A DNA stretch of 64,000 nt, from assembly GCA_030549495.1 (NCBI GenBank), contig JAUIRK010000110.1, positions 1 through 64,000 on the forward strand, read 5' to 3'. Shown in pieces: positions 14,601 through 26,800 of the stretch. The notes below the pieces were generated by a model. The model ran no database searches and had not been told where the DNA came from. It saw nothing but the letters and a program-made list of their open reading frames with translations. Each line of letters opens with the position of its first letter. The first letter of the stretch is position 1. Source of the DNA: Nectonema munidae (lineage: Eukaryota; Nematomorpha; Nectonematoida; Nectonematidae). A program made the position numbers and the translations under genes.

Positions 14601-15940
14601 CTTGGTTCTTGAACTATACACTCATGAAAGTTTCTTCCAAATTGCAGTCTTCAATCAATTTTATGTATTCGTACTTTTGTAAATAAAGTTATTATACACA
14701 TCTCTTTAAATTTATACTGATGGATGATATAATAATACAAATTATTTCAGCCCACTCCAAATATTTAAATAAAAATTTGTGAGTATTTTTTAGCATATTG
14801 TGCAATAGTCACATAATTTATCTCTAAATTTTAGTTTTTGATTCTTGAGGTAATTTCTTGCCGATAGTAATTCGCGAGTTCCAGAAACGGGAAATACGTG
14901 GATTTTTGAATGAGATTCTCAAATTCTGGATTTTGAAATTTGCTGTGAATTTCATCAGGTCAATTTATTTAACTTGTTCACCATATATTTTAAATATAAG
15001 TTAGATAATGTATAATTTTAGTAAAAAATTTATAAAATTCATCATTAAAATGTAGAAATTAAAAAAAATATTCTCTTACAAAGAATTTCTTCCGTTGTTT
15101 GACTTTTTACTACAAGATTGATACTAAGATAAATAAAGCATTGATTCCTTATGTTTTTAAGAAGCTGCATTAAGATTTTCAGATAAAATAAATTATTTTT
15201 TTGAATTTTTATTATTCAAATATTATTTCAATTTCACTAATTAATATTATTGACGTTTAATCGTAAAACAGATGCAAATATTTATAAACGCAATCATTAA
15301 AATATCTTCAAATCTCTGATATTTCAGACGGAAATTTTTTAAATATTAACCTCTATTTGCCACACAATTGATAAAGAATTTTTAGTTCTAAAGTTTATTA
15401 GCCCTAGAATATTTTTTAGACCCAGGTTTTAAAATCTAGGGTAAAAATACTCAAACAAAATGTTTACATATCTATAAGAAAAATGTACTTTTGCGAAACA
15501 TTGGATTCTTTATAACTGCGTCAAGAAGAGAAGAAATGCAGTTATCGCCAAAATAAATGAAGGATCGGGGAGGCATTTGCATTGGGTGAAGCGTTGTACT
15601 TAGAAAATGTACAAATTATTTATGTTTTCAAGTATTTCTCTGTGATACTTTGAAAATTAAATTCGTTTTCTTGCGCTTTAAATGGGATTTCTACTTTAGG
15701 GCAAATGACCTTTTTGGTTGTTACTTTTAATCACGAAAAAATATGAAAATAAATAACGGAAACTTGTATCGTTCCTGCAAAATTTAAATATACAGCTTCT
15801 GCTTCTTTTTTAACCATATGTTTTTTATGATAGTAATCATTAAAGTATATTTCAAAATACTTATGAATATAAACATAACATGGAGGGTAGGGATATAACT
15901 TTTTGAACTTTTTTTTCAAATCAAAAAGCCTGCAACCTTA
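11661..15940. other. No recognisable gene; minor GA-rich stretch
   Basis: Long AT-rich stretch. At about 12720-12755 there is a GAGAGA-rich run. At 12640-13200 base composition is more balanced and open frames exist on both strands, but they overlap, contain microsatellite-like GTGTGT/CACACA, and match nothing known. Regulatory sequence or an untranslated exon is possible there but unproven. Confidence 0.5.
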
Positions 15941-15989
15941 TTCGATGAAACTTTTTATTTTGAACATAAAAAAGTCATTTTTATTGATT

Positions 15990-18110
15990 TTGGCGCCATA
16001 AAGTTCGCGCGCATTGCTATGTGAAAATTTTATTCTATGTGATTAATATTATATTATAGAATTTCAGGTTTTTTTTTCATTTATCAACATGTAAAACTTT
16101 TTTTTATGTTTTATTTGATTTAATTTAGAACATATTTTGATATCAATTGTGAATTTTGACTTAATTTGTTTGTTTTTTTCACATTTTAACTATTTTCACA
16201 TTTTAACACTTTTTTTAGAGTCAATAAATTCTTTTCTTCGTGAATCAAAAAATGAATAATAAAAACTTGCCCAAAATATGCGCTGTAAAAAGAAGGCCTG
16301 AAATTCCTCTGATAACGGCGAGTTTATCTCATTTGTGCAAAATGCCAAAAAAAAACAAGTTATCTGTCGTTATCTTGAATTGTTTGCAACGGAAAAAAGT
16401 AAAGATACCAGAATAAAGATGCTGTCAGAAGAATTGAGTAATTTCTGGAAAGCCTTGAATTTCCCAAACGTTTCACACCAGCAAGTGTTGTCGAAAGCAA
16501 AAAGTGTTGTTGATCTTTATGAAAAGTATAGAAAGAGAAAGTCAGACAAAATAGAAGAGGAGATGAAGCATCTTTTAGACGTGACTAAAACTGATGGTAC
16601 ATGGCTTTCTTCAGAAGATAAAAAACTCTACGATACTCAAATTCAAACAGCCGGCACAGTTGGATATGGAACCAGAAAAGAAGCTGACATCAAAACACTT
16701 CATCCTTCAAAGCGCAAATTCATCGAAAGCACGTCAGCTCCGCAGTCAGTCGATTTGAGTAATGAAATACACGAAAATGAATACGAGATCTCTGATTACT
16801 TTGATGGCGAAAGCGACGATGACTTTATGGAAGTGAACGAAAAAACAAAAAAAAAAAAACACCAGCATCTGCCGCCAAACTTGTGAGTAAATATTTTTAT
16901 CAACAAAAAAAGAGCAAAAGTGTGTGAATCACTCAAGCTGGATGGAATTTAGATTCTCCAACTCAAGTGGGAGTTGGAAAGAGTGATGAGAGCGCAGGCG
17001 ACAAAAATTGAAAGATCTTTTGCGGGTTGAAACATTCTGTCTTCATTTTGATGGAAAAATCATTTCCAAAACAGAGTACGAAGTTGTGTGCCTTCAAAAT
17101 AGCGATCAAAAAATAAACTTTGCAATACTTGTTTGCAAAAATGGCTCTTCCAAAGCAATTTTTGAAGAGATTGAATACTTGATGAACGACTTTAGTGCTT
17201 GGAAGAGTATTCAAATGAAAATATGTGATTCCACGGCAGTGAATACTGGTAAAGAAAATGGAGTTGTAGTGAAGTTTCAGAAGGCCATGATTGAGAAAGC
17301 TTTTCAAAAACCACAGTTTGTTGCTTGTCAACACCACGTACTAGATCTTGTTTTGAGACACATTATGGACTTTAATTTTAGTGGTTCAACTAGAAGCCCT
17401 CAATTACCCTATGATTTTGTAAATGGAGTCGTATGAACTTTTGAAAGCTAATTATGAGTTCGATACTGAGTGTTTCTTGTACGTGAACCATGGTTGGAAG
17501 GATGATTTTAGGTTTTTATTTGATCTTTGTCAGGCCTTTAGGTTTTACAAGAAAACAAACAAATGGCCTAAAATAGATCAGAGAAATCTGCCACCTCTCC
17601 ACAATGGTAGGTGGAATTCCATAACTTCTTATGCCTTGATTGCCTTTTTTTATTCCCAACTTAAGAAATCAACTGGAAAAAACTTGTAATTTCACATCCA
17701 AAGAATGGTCTCAGTTTTGGCTTCATAACCAAATGTATGATGAAACGACATATCAAAGCCTGCGAAATGTGATTCTTGCACAAAACTGCCCGAAAGCCAT
17801 ATCAACATTCGATAAATTTTTTAGTTCTGAAAGTTCCAAAATAAACATACCAAGAACAAAAATCATAGCAGAAAGAAGTGTGAAAAAAATTCAAGAAATT
17901 GTCAACAATTCCCGATCAAAAAGACATTTAAGCACAAGTTTTTTGCTACTAATCATTTTTAATATCTTTTTATAGTTTTATCTTACTTCTATAAATAAAT
18001 GATATTTTTGTGGCAATATTTAAACTTTTTTGTTTTATTTTGTTAAGTAAATCATATAATTTTAAGTTTTCAATCATTGCGCGCGAGGTTTTTTGGATTG
18101 TTCAATGTAA
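15990..18110 (+). mobile_element. Decayed DNA transposon of a DSTAVNTG/CxxH transposase type
   Basis: The coding relic at 16335-17975 is flanked by matching GC-rich motifs in inverted orientation: TTCGCGCGCATTGCTATG near 15998-16021 and the complement of CCTCGCGCGCAATGATTG near 18075-18092. These may be the terminal or subterminal repeats, but exact ends and target duplication were not found. The superfamily is uncertain. The catalytic-core style is RNase H-like, as in hAT and relatives. Confidence 0.55.
16335..17975 (+). pseudogene. Transposase-like protein, RNase H-like type (broken into frames)
   Basis: The first piece (16335-16886) is a lysine-rich, acidic-tailed N-terminal region without a clear finger. 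The second (17008-17436) has FCLHFDGK, then CDSTAVNTGKENG, then ACQHHVLDLVLRHIM; the D in the first, the D of CDST and the Cys/His block fit the catalytic and insertion signature of an RNase H-like transposase. The third and fourth (17423-17975) read LPPLHNGRWNS and PRTKIIAERSVKKIQE, which look like the C-terminal part of the same protein. Adjacent pieces overlap in different frames, so there are at least three breaks. I recall the same motif pattern in uncharacterised transposase-like proteins of arthropods and cnidarians, but I cannot name the superfamily. Confidence 0.65.
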
Positions 18111-18169
18111 AATTGGTATTTTTGAGCTTAAAAATGATACAGAATTAGAAAGTTAGAAAAAGTTATACC

Positions 18170-19140
18170 CCTAATTAGTGTTTCCAAGATCATACTTTTA
18201 CAATTATAACAACAAAATGGACTAAGATCTGAATGTTGACAATGATTACTATCGGAGAATCAGCACAATTACACACACTGCTATTCTTACAATTAGAACC
18301 TACATGACCGATCAAGCAGCAACTCGAACGGTGCTTAAGAATAAAGTTTCACATAAATGAAAGTCATGCGATCTTAGCACTTGATAAATCTTAGGATTAA
18401 TTTTATATACAAATAAACGCTTAGATCCTTCCACGTCTTCGAAAAAACTTTCTTAGAGCACAAACCGTTTTCAAGCAGTTCATTCAATTTAGAATTCTTA
18501 TTAAGAATCGAGATATGCACATCATGATCTGACAAGCGAGAGATATCGTGAAACTAACAGTAGCATTAATTTTACTGTTTACATCAACAGTCATCATTTG
18601 TTTCTCGAGAATAACTTTGCTTGCTTCTAGTGATTTTTGACGCGAAAAGAAAAACGTAAGGATTTTTTACGTTTATTACAAGATAGGGTAGGCATGTTTT
18701 TGAGTAATGTGGAAGATTTACTAAGATGTTAGCTTCGTCATTTTCAGGAATAGATAGCGTGAACGAATTGACTTCATTAACTTAGGAAGTTAAGACATTA
18801 GAATAAGATTTAGTAAATGAGGTGGACTCAGTCAAAAAATCAATTATATCATCCCTCTTAGAGAGTTTATTATTCATATGAGTTTCAGCAATATCACTAA
18901 AGTCATTCATTTTTGTGTCAAAGACATTATCATATGATTTTCAACAATGCCGTTATAGTCTTTAGTTTTTTTTATCAAGAACATTGCATGATTTACAAAC
19001 CCAGCGCATACCTTAATGTAAAATTCATCATAAAATTTAATATATTCTTCAGAAATCTCTTGACATTCAATGCAGAAGCATTTATAACAAGAAAACATTC
19101 AAGCATGTCTTTACAATTTGTTCTACAACATAACTAACAA
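18170..19140 (-). pseudogene. Second LINE ORF1 relic (zinc-knuckle type)
   Basis: On the minus strand an N-terminal Cys-rich stretch (CYKCFCIECQEI, near 19090) is followed further down by KINPKIYQVLRSHDFHLCET (near 18400-18350), and then by a knuckle-like cluster IGHVGSNCKNSSVC (near 18310-18265) and NHCQHSDLSPFCCYNCK (near 18250-18200). The order finger, spacer, small RRM-like stretch and knuckles matches LINE ORF1 proteins. It is a different family from the LINE at 1-2270, since the sequences share only layout. No endonuclease follows before 18130. Frames shift several times. Confidence 0.6.
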
Positions 19141-19510
19141 GACCAGACAGAAGAGATATTTTTCTTTTTCATTGTGAAGAGGCCATTAAATAGTTGGATC
19201 AGATTACAAACAAAAAAAGACCATTTGCGCAATAGTATAGATAAATCATTTCCTTGCTAAGATAAATAAGGTAAAAAGGAGTAAGTCTTATTGAGGATAA
19301 TCTTTCTCCAAGCATGACTTTATAGGTTTCATGATTTTTTTATTTATCTTATTGATAGTTTCAACCATTTCAGTTTGTAGGATGATTTACCCAAGTTAAG
19401 AGAATTTCTAAAAGAGAAATTTTGATTTGGTGTATAGGTAATCAAATTTTTCAATAATTATGTGATGATTCAAAATGTGAGTTTATTCAGAGACAAAAAA
19501 TTAATATATA
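19141..19510. other. No gene seen
   Basis: AT-rich, stops in all frames, no structured repeat recognised. Confidence 0.6.
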
Positions 19511-19514
19511 TACT

Positions 19515-19900
19515 ATTTTTAGTTCCATTTGTTATTTTGCAATTCTATTTTGTCCTTTTGAAATTCTAAACAAATAATCTAATGTGTTTTTGTAAATAAT
19601 CTTAAAAGTTAATTAAAACGATATTGCTAAATTAAAGTTGTATATTTAATAATTAAGAAAGTAAATCAAAAATACTCTAAATAATGTTAAAATATTTAAA
19701 AAAAAAAAGTTTAAACAAAATTAACATATGTCAAAACAGTATGAAGACAAAAAAATCACAAAATTATATTCAGATAGAATTGCAAAAAGGCAAAATATAA
19801 TTGTAAAATGACAAAATAGAGAGAAGGACAAAATAGAATTGAAAAAAGATAAAATAGAATTGTAAAAAGACAAAATAGAATTGGTTTTAGAAAAAGTGTC
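19515..19900. repeat. Repeat with 21-bp modules at both ends
   Basis: At the left, TTTTGCAATTCTATTTTGTC; at the right the inverse order, with GACAAAATAGAATTG repeated with 21-bp spacing at about 19827-19880. In frame, the right side reads DKIELKKDKIEL and again KDKIELV, the same seven-residue plan as at 8795 and 21512. The two ends being inverted makes the whole about 385-bp unit look like an element. No terminal duplication was found. Confidence 0.6.
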
Positions 19901-20965
19901 GTAATTGTATTTCACACAAAAAATGTTTAATGAATGGAAACGTGTTCTTAACAACGTTGATAATTCTGAAACAGCTAATATCCTAAAAGTAAGCTTGACG
20001 TGAAAGATATGTCTTTCTACTTTAATCAAGTGTACATGCAAATTTTACACGATTAATAAATATGTTACGTTATTATGCGTATTAAATTTCATTTATAACA
20101 AAATCCTATCTGAACTGACACCACAAAGTCAAAATAAAAAAAATTATTGATAAAATTCATACGTTAATAAATCATTCATTTTTAAACTTAATGAAATGAA
20201 TGAAAAAATATTAATTAATTAAAAAAGCAGGTCAAAGCCAATATTTGAATGAAAAACTGAGAATCCTAAAATATCTGAAGAATTGTGAATCTCAATCTTA
20301 AAAGAATCATCAATCATCTGGGTTGAACTCAATTCAAAAATAGAGTTTGTCATAGTTGAAAGTAAAAACTTACTAATATTTTTTTAAATTCTTTATTTTC
20401 TAAGTACAAAAGATTTATATTTTAAGAACAGCGAATTTAATGAATTTCAAACTTAAGTGCTTCATTTTTCAAAAATGTGTTGAACTCTTGCACATATGAA
20501 GTACTAGCCTTGGCTTATATATATAGGCCAAGATTTTTAGTTACGCTTTTGCGAGTGAAAGCCACATATGATATGTCAAGTGGATAATTAGCATAAACGT
20601 GAAATGTGGCCCACGTACATATAATTAAAAAATTGGTTTGTAATATGGAAACGAGTTAACGTTTTGAAAAGCATTCAACTCGGTCGTTAAAGTAATTTCA
20701 AATGATTTTCAAGGTCAGTTCTCCTACAATCTGAATATTCAACCTCATGAACACAACTTCTTCTAGTTTGCGATCGTCTTTACTCTTTTAAGTATACGTA
20801 TAATACAAAGTATTGTTTTTTCTTTTCTCCATCGTTACCACTCATTCTTTGGATTGAGTAAGTAAGAACAAATTTTGAATACCTATTATGAATTTAACAG
20901 CGTTTTTCAATTATATTTTTTTCAATTTATAAAAAAGATTCAAAAATAATAATTTTGTGCCATTT
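19901..20965. other. No gene seen
   Basis: AT-rich sequence. Open frames under 110 codons on the minus strand at 19721-20041 are the complement of the 21-bp module repeat and not a gene. Confidence 0.6.
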
Positions 20966-20969
20966 TTTA

Positions 20970-21030
20970 AGTACAGCTGGTAAGCTGCAGCCCTTTGATC
21001 CGGTCCAGGTTCAAACTAGCATAATGTGAA
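20970..21030 (+). mobile_element. tRNA-like (SINE head) segment
   Basis: CAGCTGGTAAGCTGCAG resembles an A box and CAGGTTCAAACTAGC contains a good B box (GGTTCAAAC). The spacing is short for a real tRNA and no acceptor stem is visible. A SINE head is the likeliest meaning. Confidence 0.35.
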
Positions 21031-21511
21031 AAGTAGAATTCGGTTACAGGTCGGTTGTATTTTTTGAAAAAAGGGACGAAACTCAAATCAGATAAAATCA
21101 GTAGGCTATATGCCTTTAAAGTTTTTTTATAGATAGAGAAAAAATGTTTATTTGAATTTATTTATGTTTTTTCTATTTAATTGCAGTCTATGTTTTTGCG
21201 AGCGGGATTGTGTTAAAATGACGTATTCATCTGAGAAATCTACCATAAAAAGTTGTATATAACATTTTAAGCATTGAGAGCATGTCGCCTTTTTTACCTT
21301 TGTTAGCAAGGTAAAAATTATTCAATTTGTCTGTCCTAAATCACTTCATTTGAAGATGTTAATGAAAAAACAAGAAGTACATGAAGAATTTGATAACGAA
21401 ATTATGCATTAGTGCGACACTGAATTTTCAGCCAATTAAAACATCGATTAAAACAACAGAGCAGATCTACTTGATTCATAAAAAAGTGACCCTAATTTTG
21501 ATGAATATACC

Positions 21512-21750
21512 ATTTTTAGTTCTAAACGGTCTTTTTTAAATTCTAAAGTGTCTTTTTTAAATTCTAAAGTTCTTTTTCAAATTCAAAAGTGTCTTTTTTA
21601 AATTCTAAAGTGTCTTTTTTAAATTCTAAAGTTTCTTTTTTGATTTTACTTTTCTGAATAATCTTTGAAGTCTTGTTTCTAATAAATGCGCGTAATATTA
21701 TGTGCGATTGTCAGGTTCTGTAGACGTGTTGAAAGATACACTGATAATTT
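21512..21750 (-). repeat. Dispersed coding-derived repeat with 21-bp modules, copy C
   Basis: Reverse complement of the repeat at 8795-8978, with six modules. One frame reads KKETLEFKKDTLEFKKDT, then after a one-base loss in one module the frame resumes as KKDTLEFKKDRLELKM. Upstream of the modules both copies share a non-repetitive segment including RNKTSK and IIQKSK. The shared flank on both copies shows that this is a dispersed repeat, not chance low complexity. Confidence 0.75.
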
Positions 21751-21764
21751 TCTATTTGATCACT

Positions 21765-22040
21765 TCATCTAGCATGAAAGAAAGTGTTGTGTCTAAAATA
21801 AAAGTTTTTAAAACATGTTTTATAAATATTGAAGCAAACCTTACTTAATTTCTGTTTTGCAAAATTTTTGATTTTTGAGAATGCCAGCTCAATTGGATTC
21901 AGCATGTAACTATAAGGAGACAAAAACTTCAAAATTTGTCCATTTGAAATTATTAAGTTTTCGATAGTTTGAGTTTTATTGATCTTTGCGTTATCCATAA
22001 TAATTAGCCAGCAGTTTTTTAAGTTACTTATTTTAGATAT
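21765..22040 (-). pseudogene. Tc1/mariner/IS630-type transposase C-terminal fragment
   Basis: The minus strand reads CWLIIMDNAKINKTQTI and then FLSPYSYMLNPIELAFSKIK. This is the DDE-type C-terminal signature: the second catalytic D in MDNA and the third catalytic acid in NPIE, with the family motif LPPYSPxLNPIE only slightly altered. The N-terminal half with the first D and the DNA-binding domain is not visible. A dispersed repeat with 21-bp modules abuts it at 21750. The fragment is a plain DNA-transposon relic. Confidence 0.8.
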
Positions 22041-23215
22041 CGATCAAAAATTCTGTTTTTCGGGTTTGATTTCAATTTTACACAAGTTTTCTAATATTCT
22101 GTCTTGAATCAAAAACACAAATTTCAAAACTATTCTTCTGTCAATCATTCTTTTCGCTCAATCTAATTGGTTAAAGATAAAAAAAAAGATGTAATTTCAC
22201 TTTCCGTGAAATACTTTGTTTTAATTCGTTACAAAGATACTCACACAAATACGCATACACCTTTTAGTTTGCAAAAGTGCTAATGGCTTCTTTCTTGTTC
22301 TCCATAATGCGTGTATATTTATATAATAGGAATAAGGTGAGTAATAATGACATTTTTCTAAGCGTATCATGTAAGTGAGTGAGTACTGAGTAGTATTCAA
22401 CATACATAACAAACTTTGGCAGAATGCTTGTTTACATAGTGACATGTCACATACGTCGTGTTATTTTAACGCATACACAAACACATACTGAAATCTCTTA
22501 CAAAAACTACCTACCTTCACAACACCAACAATATCTTCCTTCACATTCATCATCATCATCTTCTTCTTCCATATTATTATTACATTAATCCCTTTCTCAT
22601 TCCGTGGAGATTCCACTTATTATTATTAGCCTCGTTCTTCCTTTGCACTTAATTTATCAAGAAGAATTTGCCTTTTCTCCAATCACTAATTCAGTCTACC
22701 TGTGTACGAATGAAGGCATCGTTCTCTACGCTGATGGAGAAACAACACTACAATGCACTTACTTATTGCCGAATCTAAAAAGCAACAGAAGAGGCTTTTC
22801 AACAGTCTTATTTCCGGCATTTTAAAAATCATTTTCTGCTTGTCTCTTGCTTGTTAAAATTTAACTACACTATTTTTCTTTTCTAAGGAATTGAAGGAAA
22901 AAATGGGCCCCTTTTATAACGACATTACCCGCTCTCACGGCTTCTGCGCGCTTTTTTTTCACGAAATCTCTTTATATGAAATAGAAGAGTCCTTTAGCAT
23001 GAACGCTCTAACATTTGCAACTAAATGCATATACGTAGACACACTATAGTCTTGAAAGTAAAATTAATTCGAATTTAAAAGTCAAAAAACCGGTTTTTTA
23101 AATTAATTTTTTTTATTATTTTTTTTTATATTCATTTGTATTCTATTTTAATAACTCATTAAAAACCAACGTTTCCAAAGGGATGAAATCTTACTTTCAA
23201 TGGAGTTAAATAGGA
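22041..23215. other. No recognisable gene
   Basis: Includes short CAT/CTT-rich repeats at about 22545-22572. The open frame at 22604-22825 matches nothing and lacks support. Confidence 0.55.
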
Positions 23216-23219
23216 AGTG

Positions 23220-23820
23220 TGCAATGTTTGCTCGTAATTGGGTAGTGTCTTCCTCTAAATCTAAAATTTGGAAATATTTTATAAAAAGTGGCAAAGACCC
23301 TGCAACTTGCAACATATGTAAGAAAACTTTAAAATGTTCTGGAGGAGCACATCAAGTATGAAAACACGCATACAATAAGTTCATTTGATAATATTGGGAG
23401 CAAGCACAAGGTTCTCAAAAATGCGTCAAAATATTAATGAATTTTTGATCAAAAAGTCAATAGAAGAAGAAATATCTTTATTAGTCCGTGTATAGATGGT
23501 TGGTTTGAGATTTCATTGTATTGCTAATAGTGAATGTATACAAAAAATTTGGCTAACAATCAGTGGCGTAGCCAGAGGGGGGGGCAAGGGGGCAGTGCCC
23601 CCCCCCCCCCCCCCCCCAAATACCTTTTCTGCCCCCCCCCCCCCAATAATTTTATTTCCAATATGCTTGCCCCCTAAATTCCTTGCATGCCCCCCCCCCC
23701 CACCAACTTCCATTTTTTGGCTACGCCACTGCTAACAATACGTACGATATGCCACATCCTAGATCTCACACAATCGTTAAAATATGGTGATTAAATTTTA
23801 TGTAAATTTTTACGATTTGT
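23220..23820 (+). pseudogene. hAT transposase N-terminal fragment with BED zinc finger
   Basis: Translation from about 23250 reads SSSKSKIWKYFIKSGKDPAT, then CNICKKTLKCSGGAHQ and a histidine at KHAY. The pattern W..YF, C-x2-C and a distal H is a BED finger, the DNA-binding domain of many hAT transposases (ZBED1-like). It continues as INEFLIKKSIEEE and IANSECIQK, then, beyond an inserted MITE, RTYDMPHPRSHTIVK, which fits the region leading into the hAT catalytic core. The rest of the protein is absent. An in-frame stop lies in the finger and the copy is dead. Confidence 0.7.
23561..23731. mobile_element. hAT MITE with perfect 8-bp target duplication
   Basis: A 171-bp non-coding element with perfect inverted ends CAGTGGCGTAGCCA / TGGCTACGCCACTG. 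It is flanked on both sides by CTAACAAT (23553-23560 and 23732-23739). An 8-bp duplication and CAGTGG ends fit hAT. The inside is unusual: long G and C homopolymers (for example C at about 23597-23617 and 23690-23701). It sits in the older hAT transposase fragment, whose reading continues on the far side. Confidence 0.9.
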
Positions 23821-26800
23821 TTTTGGCAAAAAGACCATTATCTTTATTTTAACAAAGGATATAAACACAAAATTGCAAGTATATCCTTGATTGTAGGGAA
23901 AAAAGCACCAACAATAGAAAAATGAATCGGCAGTTAAAACAAATCAATGATCATCATTAGATCCCTTCCCTTAACCCCTTGAAGACCAAAAAACGTAGAA
24001 AAAGAAAAGTGTTCCAAGAAATGAAAATGATCTAAAATAATTCCATAGAATCATGTTAGTAATCCGTACATTAAAAAATCATTCATACAAGCATTTTTTA
24101 ATTTTTGACTAAAATCTCTGTATATTGAAGATCCTATAGGAAGTCAATAAAATATTGATTATAATACCCAAAATTCACTATACCGTGATTGCAATTGTTT
24201 ACTTTACAAGAATAAATTCAGACCTTAAAAAAGTATCAAATCTTTATACTTATTCACTAATCAAGCTTTACTATAAATTTTATATAAAAACCAGTTAATA
24301 AAATTGGCATACTGTTTAACTGAACTAATAAAGAAATTAACCGAATAATTTATAATCGTGAAAATTTAACGAAAGTTTTTATTTATTTATGAAAATGAAG
24401 TAAAATAAAATATCACGGCTCGTCTTTTCCAATTCTAATTTGATTTTTCTAAAATAGGAATCAGAATCGCAAAGAATGAAATAGAGTTGCGAAAAGACGC
24501 GATAGAACCAAAAATTGCATAATAGTAAGTTTTTTACTTAAAAGTCAAAATACACATGCTTCAAAAATGTTGTTTGCAATTTTTTTGCAATAAATCGCCC
24601 AAACTTCAATATAAGCATCATTTTATTTGTGCGTGAGATGATATTTTTAAATACCCCCTGGTCTTTAAACTAGTCATTTTAATAATAATTAACATAATTA
24701 ACCTTTTAATGATAAATTTGTTAAATTCAAAAAATGAGCACCTTTTCATGCATGTTGAGAATTCATTATAAAGATCATTGTTATTAGTGTTACATAATTT
24801 TGGATAACGTTTACATTTTTTGGCTGTTAATTCTGCATTTCTAAATTTGAAGTCTAGTTCCTAACCAAAGAGTATCTCTTGAAGATAATTAATAGTGAAG
24901 TTAGTTAGATATGCTTAATGTTAGTTAGTATTACTAATACGAATGATTGTCTTACTTCTTTAAAAAGTACGTCATTTGTTTTAGTAAAACTAATTAAGTA
25001 TAAGTAGCAATAAAACTAACAAACTGCCTGAATAAATATCAATCTGTCTAACTAATTGGTTAACCAAATAAACTTTTAACTAACTAAATATAAAAAAATA
25101 ATAATAAAATAATTCTTTTTATAAAGTTCTCGAAATTTATGGAATAAAAATGTTGACTATAATAAAGACATGTTGGGAGTACAGATATGACTTTAATGTT
25201 TTTTGAAGCGCGCGCATGCCCTGAATGCATATTTTAAACCAGGTAGAAGAAGTCTGTCTGGCTTTAAAACTTAGCAACGCAAATAAGCTAAAATAAACCA
25301 TTTTGCAAACTAAAAAATTTTTCATTAAAAATATTGCGTTAAACGATGTTTTATTTTGACGTCCTTGATAAAGGTGTATTCTAAGTTTTTTTTTATGGTT
25401 TTTGACTTGGGATCAGACTTATATTTGAGTCAGGAAAAGATGAAAGCTAATTAAAACTTTTTCTTCAATTTTTTACTTTTCAGACACAGTCTTAGTTGGA
25501 ACGCTTAGACTTGTCATAATATATTTAAAAAAGACATTGAAAATATAAATTACCAATTGTAAACAATCCCCAAATATTTTTCAAAAAATTTTAAAAATAG
25601 AAACAAACTAAACCCATATCATCCATCCTGTGTTTAGAATAACATAAGTTATTTTATATTAAGATCACGGTGATTTTTAAAATTGCTATGATCTAAATAC
25701 CAAAATTATTATCATTTATAGATAAGAACGCAATCAGAAATTTTTGAAAGGAGGGGGGGGGGGGTCAAAAACTAAAAGATTTTTTTGCTATTAATAAAAG
25801 ACCTCTTAAAATGCAACTCTGAGAATATATATTTTTATAAGTCTTAAATATCTTTTTTAAATAGAAGTTAAAAATTTAATTTTATTATTAGAACTTTAAT
25901 TAATTAAAAAGTTTAAAAAATTATAACATAAGTCTATCTCACCGGGGCAGCCTACTAGTTTATAGTTTATAGAACTATGAGGTGTGCAAATAATCTACCT
26001 CTTCTAAACTGCTAAATCAGTAAAAGCGTAGAAAGAACAGCACTTTTTTGGAATGTGTTTCAAGTCTCATGTTTTGAATTAAATTAATCAAAAAGAATGT
26101 CGGCTTCAGAAGCATACTTTTGAAAACGAAGGCATATATTTCAGTGTTGTAATGAAGTGGCGACAAAACACGTATTTTGCGTGTCAGCCAGCGTGTATCA
26201 AGAGCGCCTTGTTTTTCATCTCGATGAAGGTTCCCATACTTCAAATCGGTGTGAAATAAGTGAACCCCAGCCTCTCCTCATTGCGATCGAATAACGATAT
26301 TGTTATTGGATTAGGAAGCTTTTACGTCAAAATGCCTCTTCTCTCTTCGTTAATACCTTCAATCATTCTGCACTTCTTTGTGGGTGTGTGGGTGCTAACT
26401 TTTTCATAATGTTTATCATCGGCAAAACGAGCATTTCCCATTCACAACTACAAAGAGAGAAAAGCAACTGTAAAACTCCTCGTGTTTTTAGTCCTGGCTT
26501 GAAAGCGAATTCTTATATCCCCCTCTAATAGAAGATTTGGCGCCCCAAAACAGAAAGATTCCTTAATTATAAGGAATTTGAAGAATAAAAATCTTTATTG
26601 ACATTTTCCTTTTTTACAAAAATTAAACCAATAAGAATTACTCAATCAAAAAGGTCAATTTCAATGAATGCTATCTTTTTTTCAAAAATAAGAGATCATT
26701 GAAACATCTTAATTGATGATTTATTTACCTGAATATCGAATTGCCAACATCTCGTGTGTACTTTCTTCTGCATATGGAGACATTAAAGTAATAGATTCCA

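Noticed and set aside
19721-20041. 106-codon minus-strand frame with repeated SFYNSILSFFNSIL
   Set aside because: It is the complement of the 21-bp module repeat, so its repetition reflects the DNA repeat and not a gene.
20970-21030. Possible tRNA gene (GGTTCAAAC B box)
   Set aside because: Too short between boxes and no acceptor stem.
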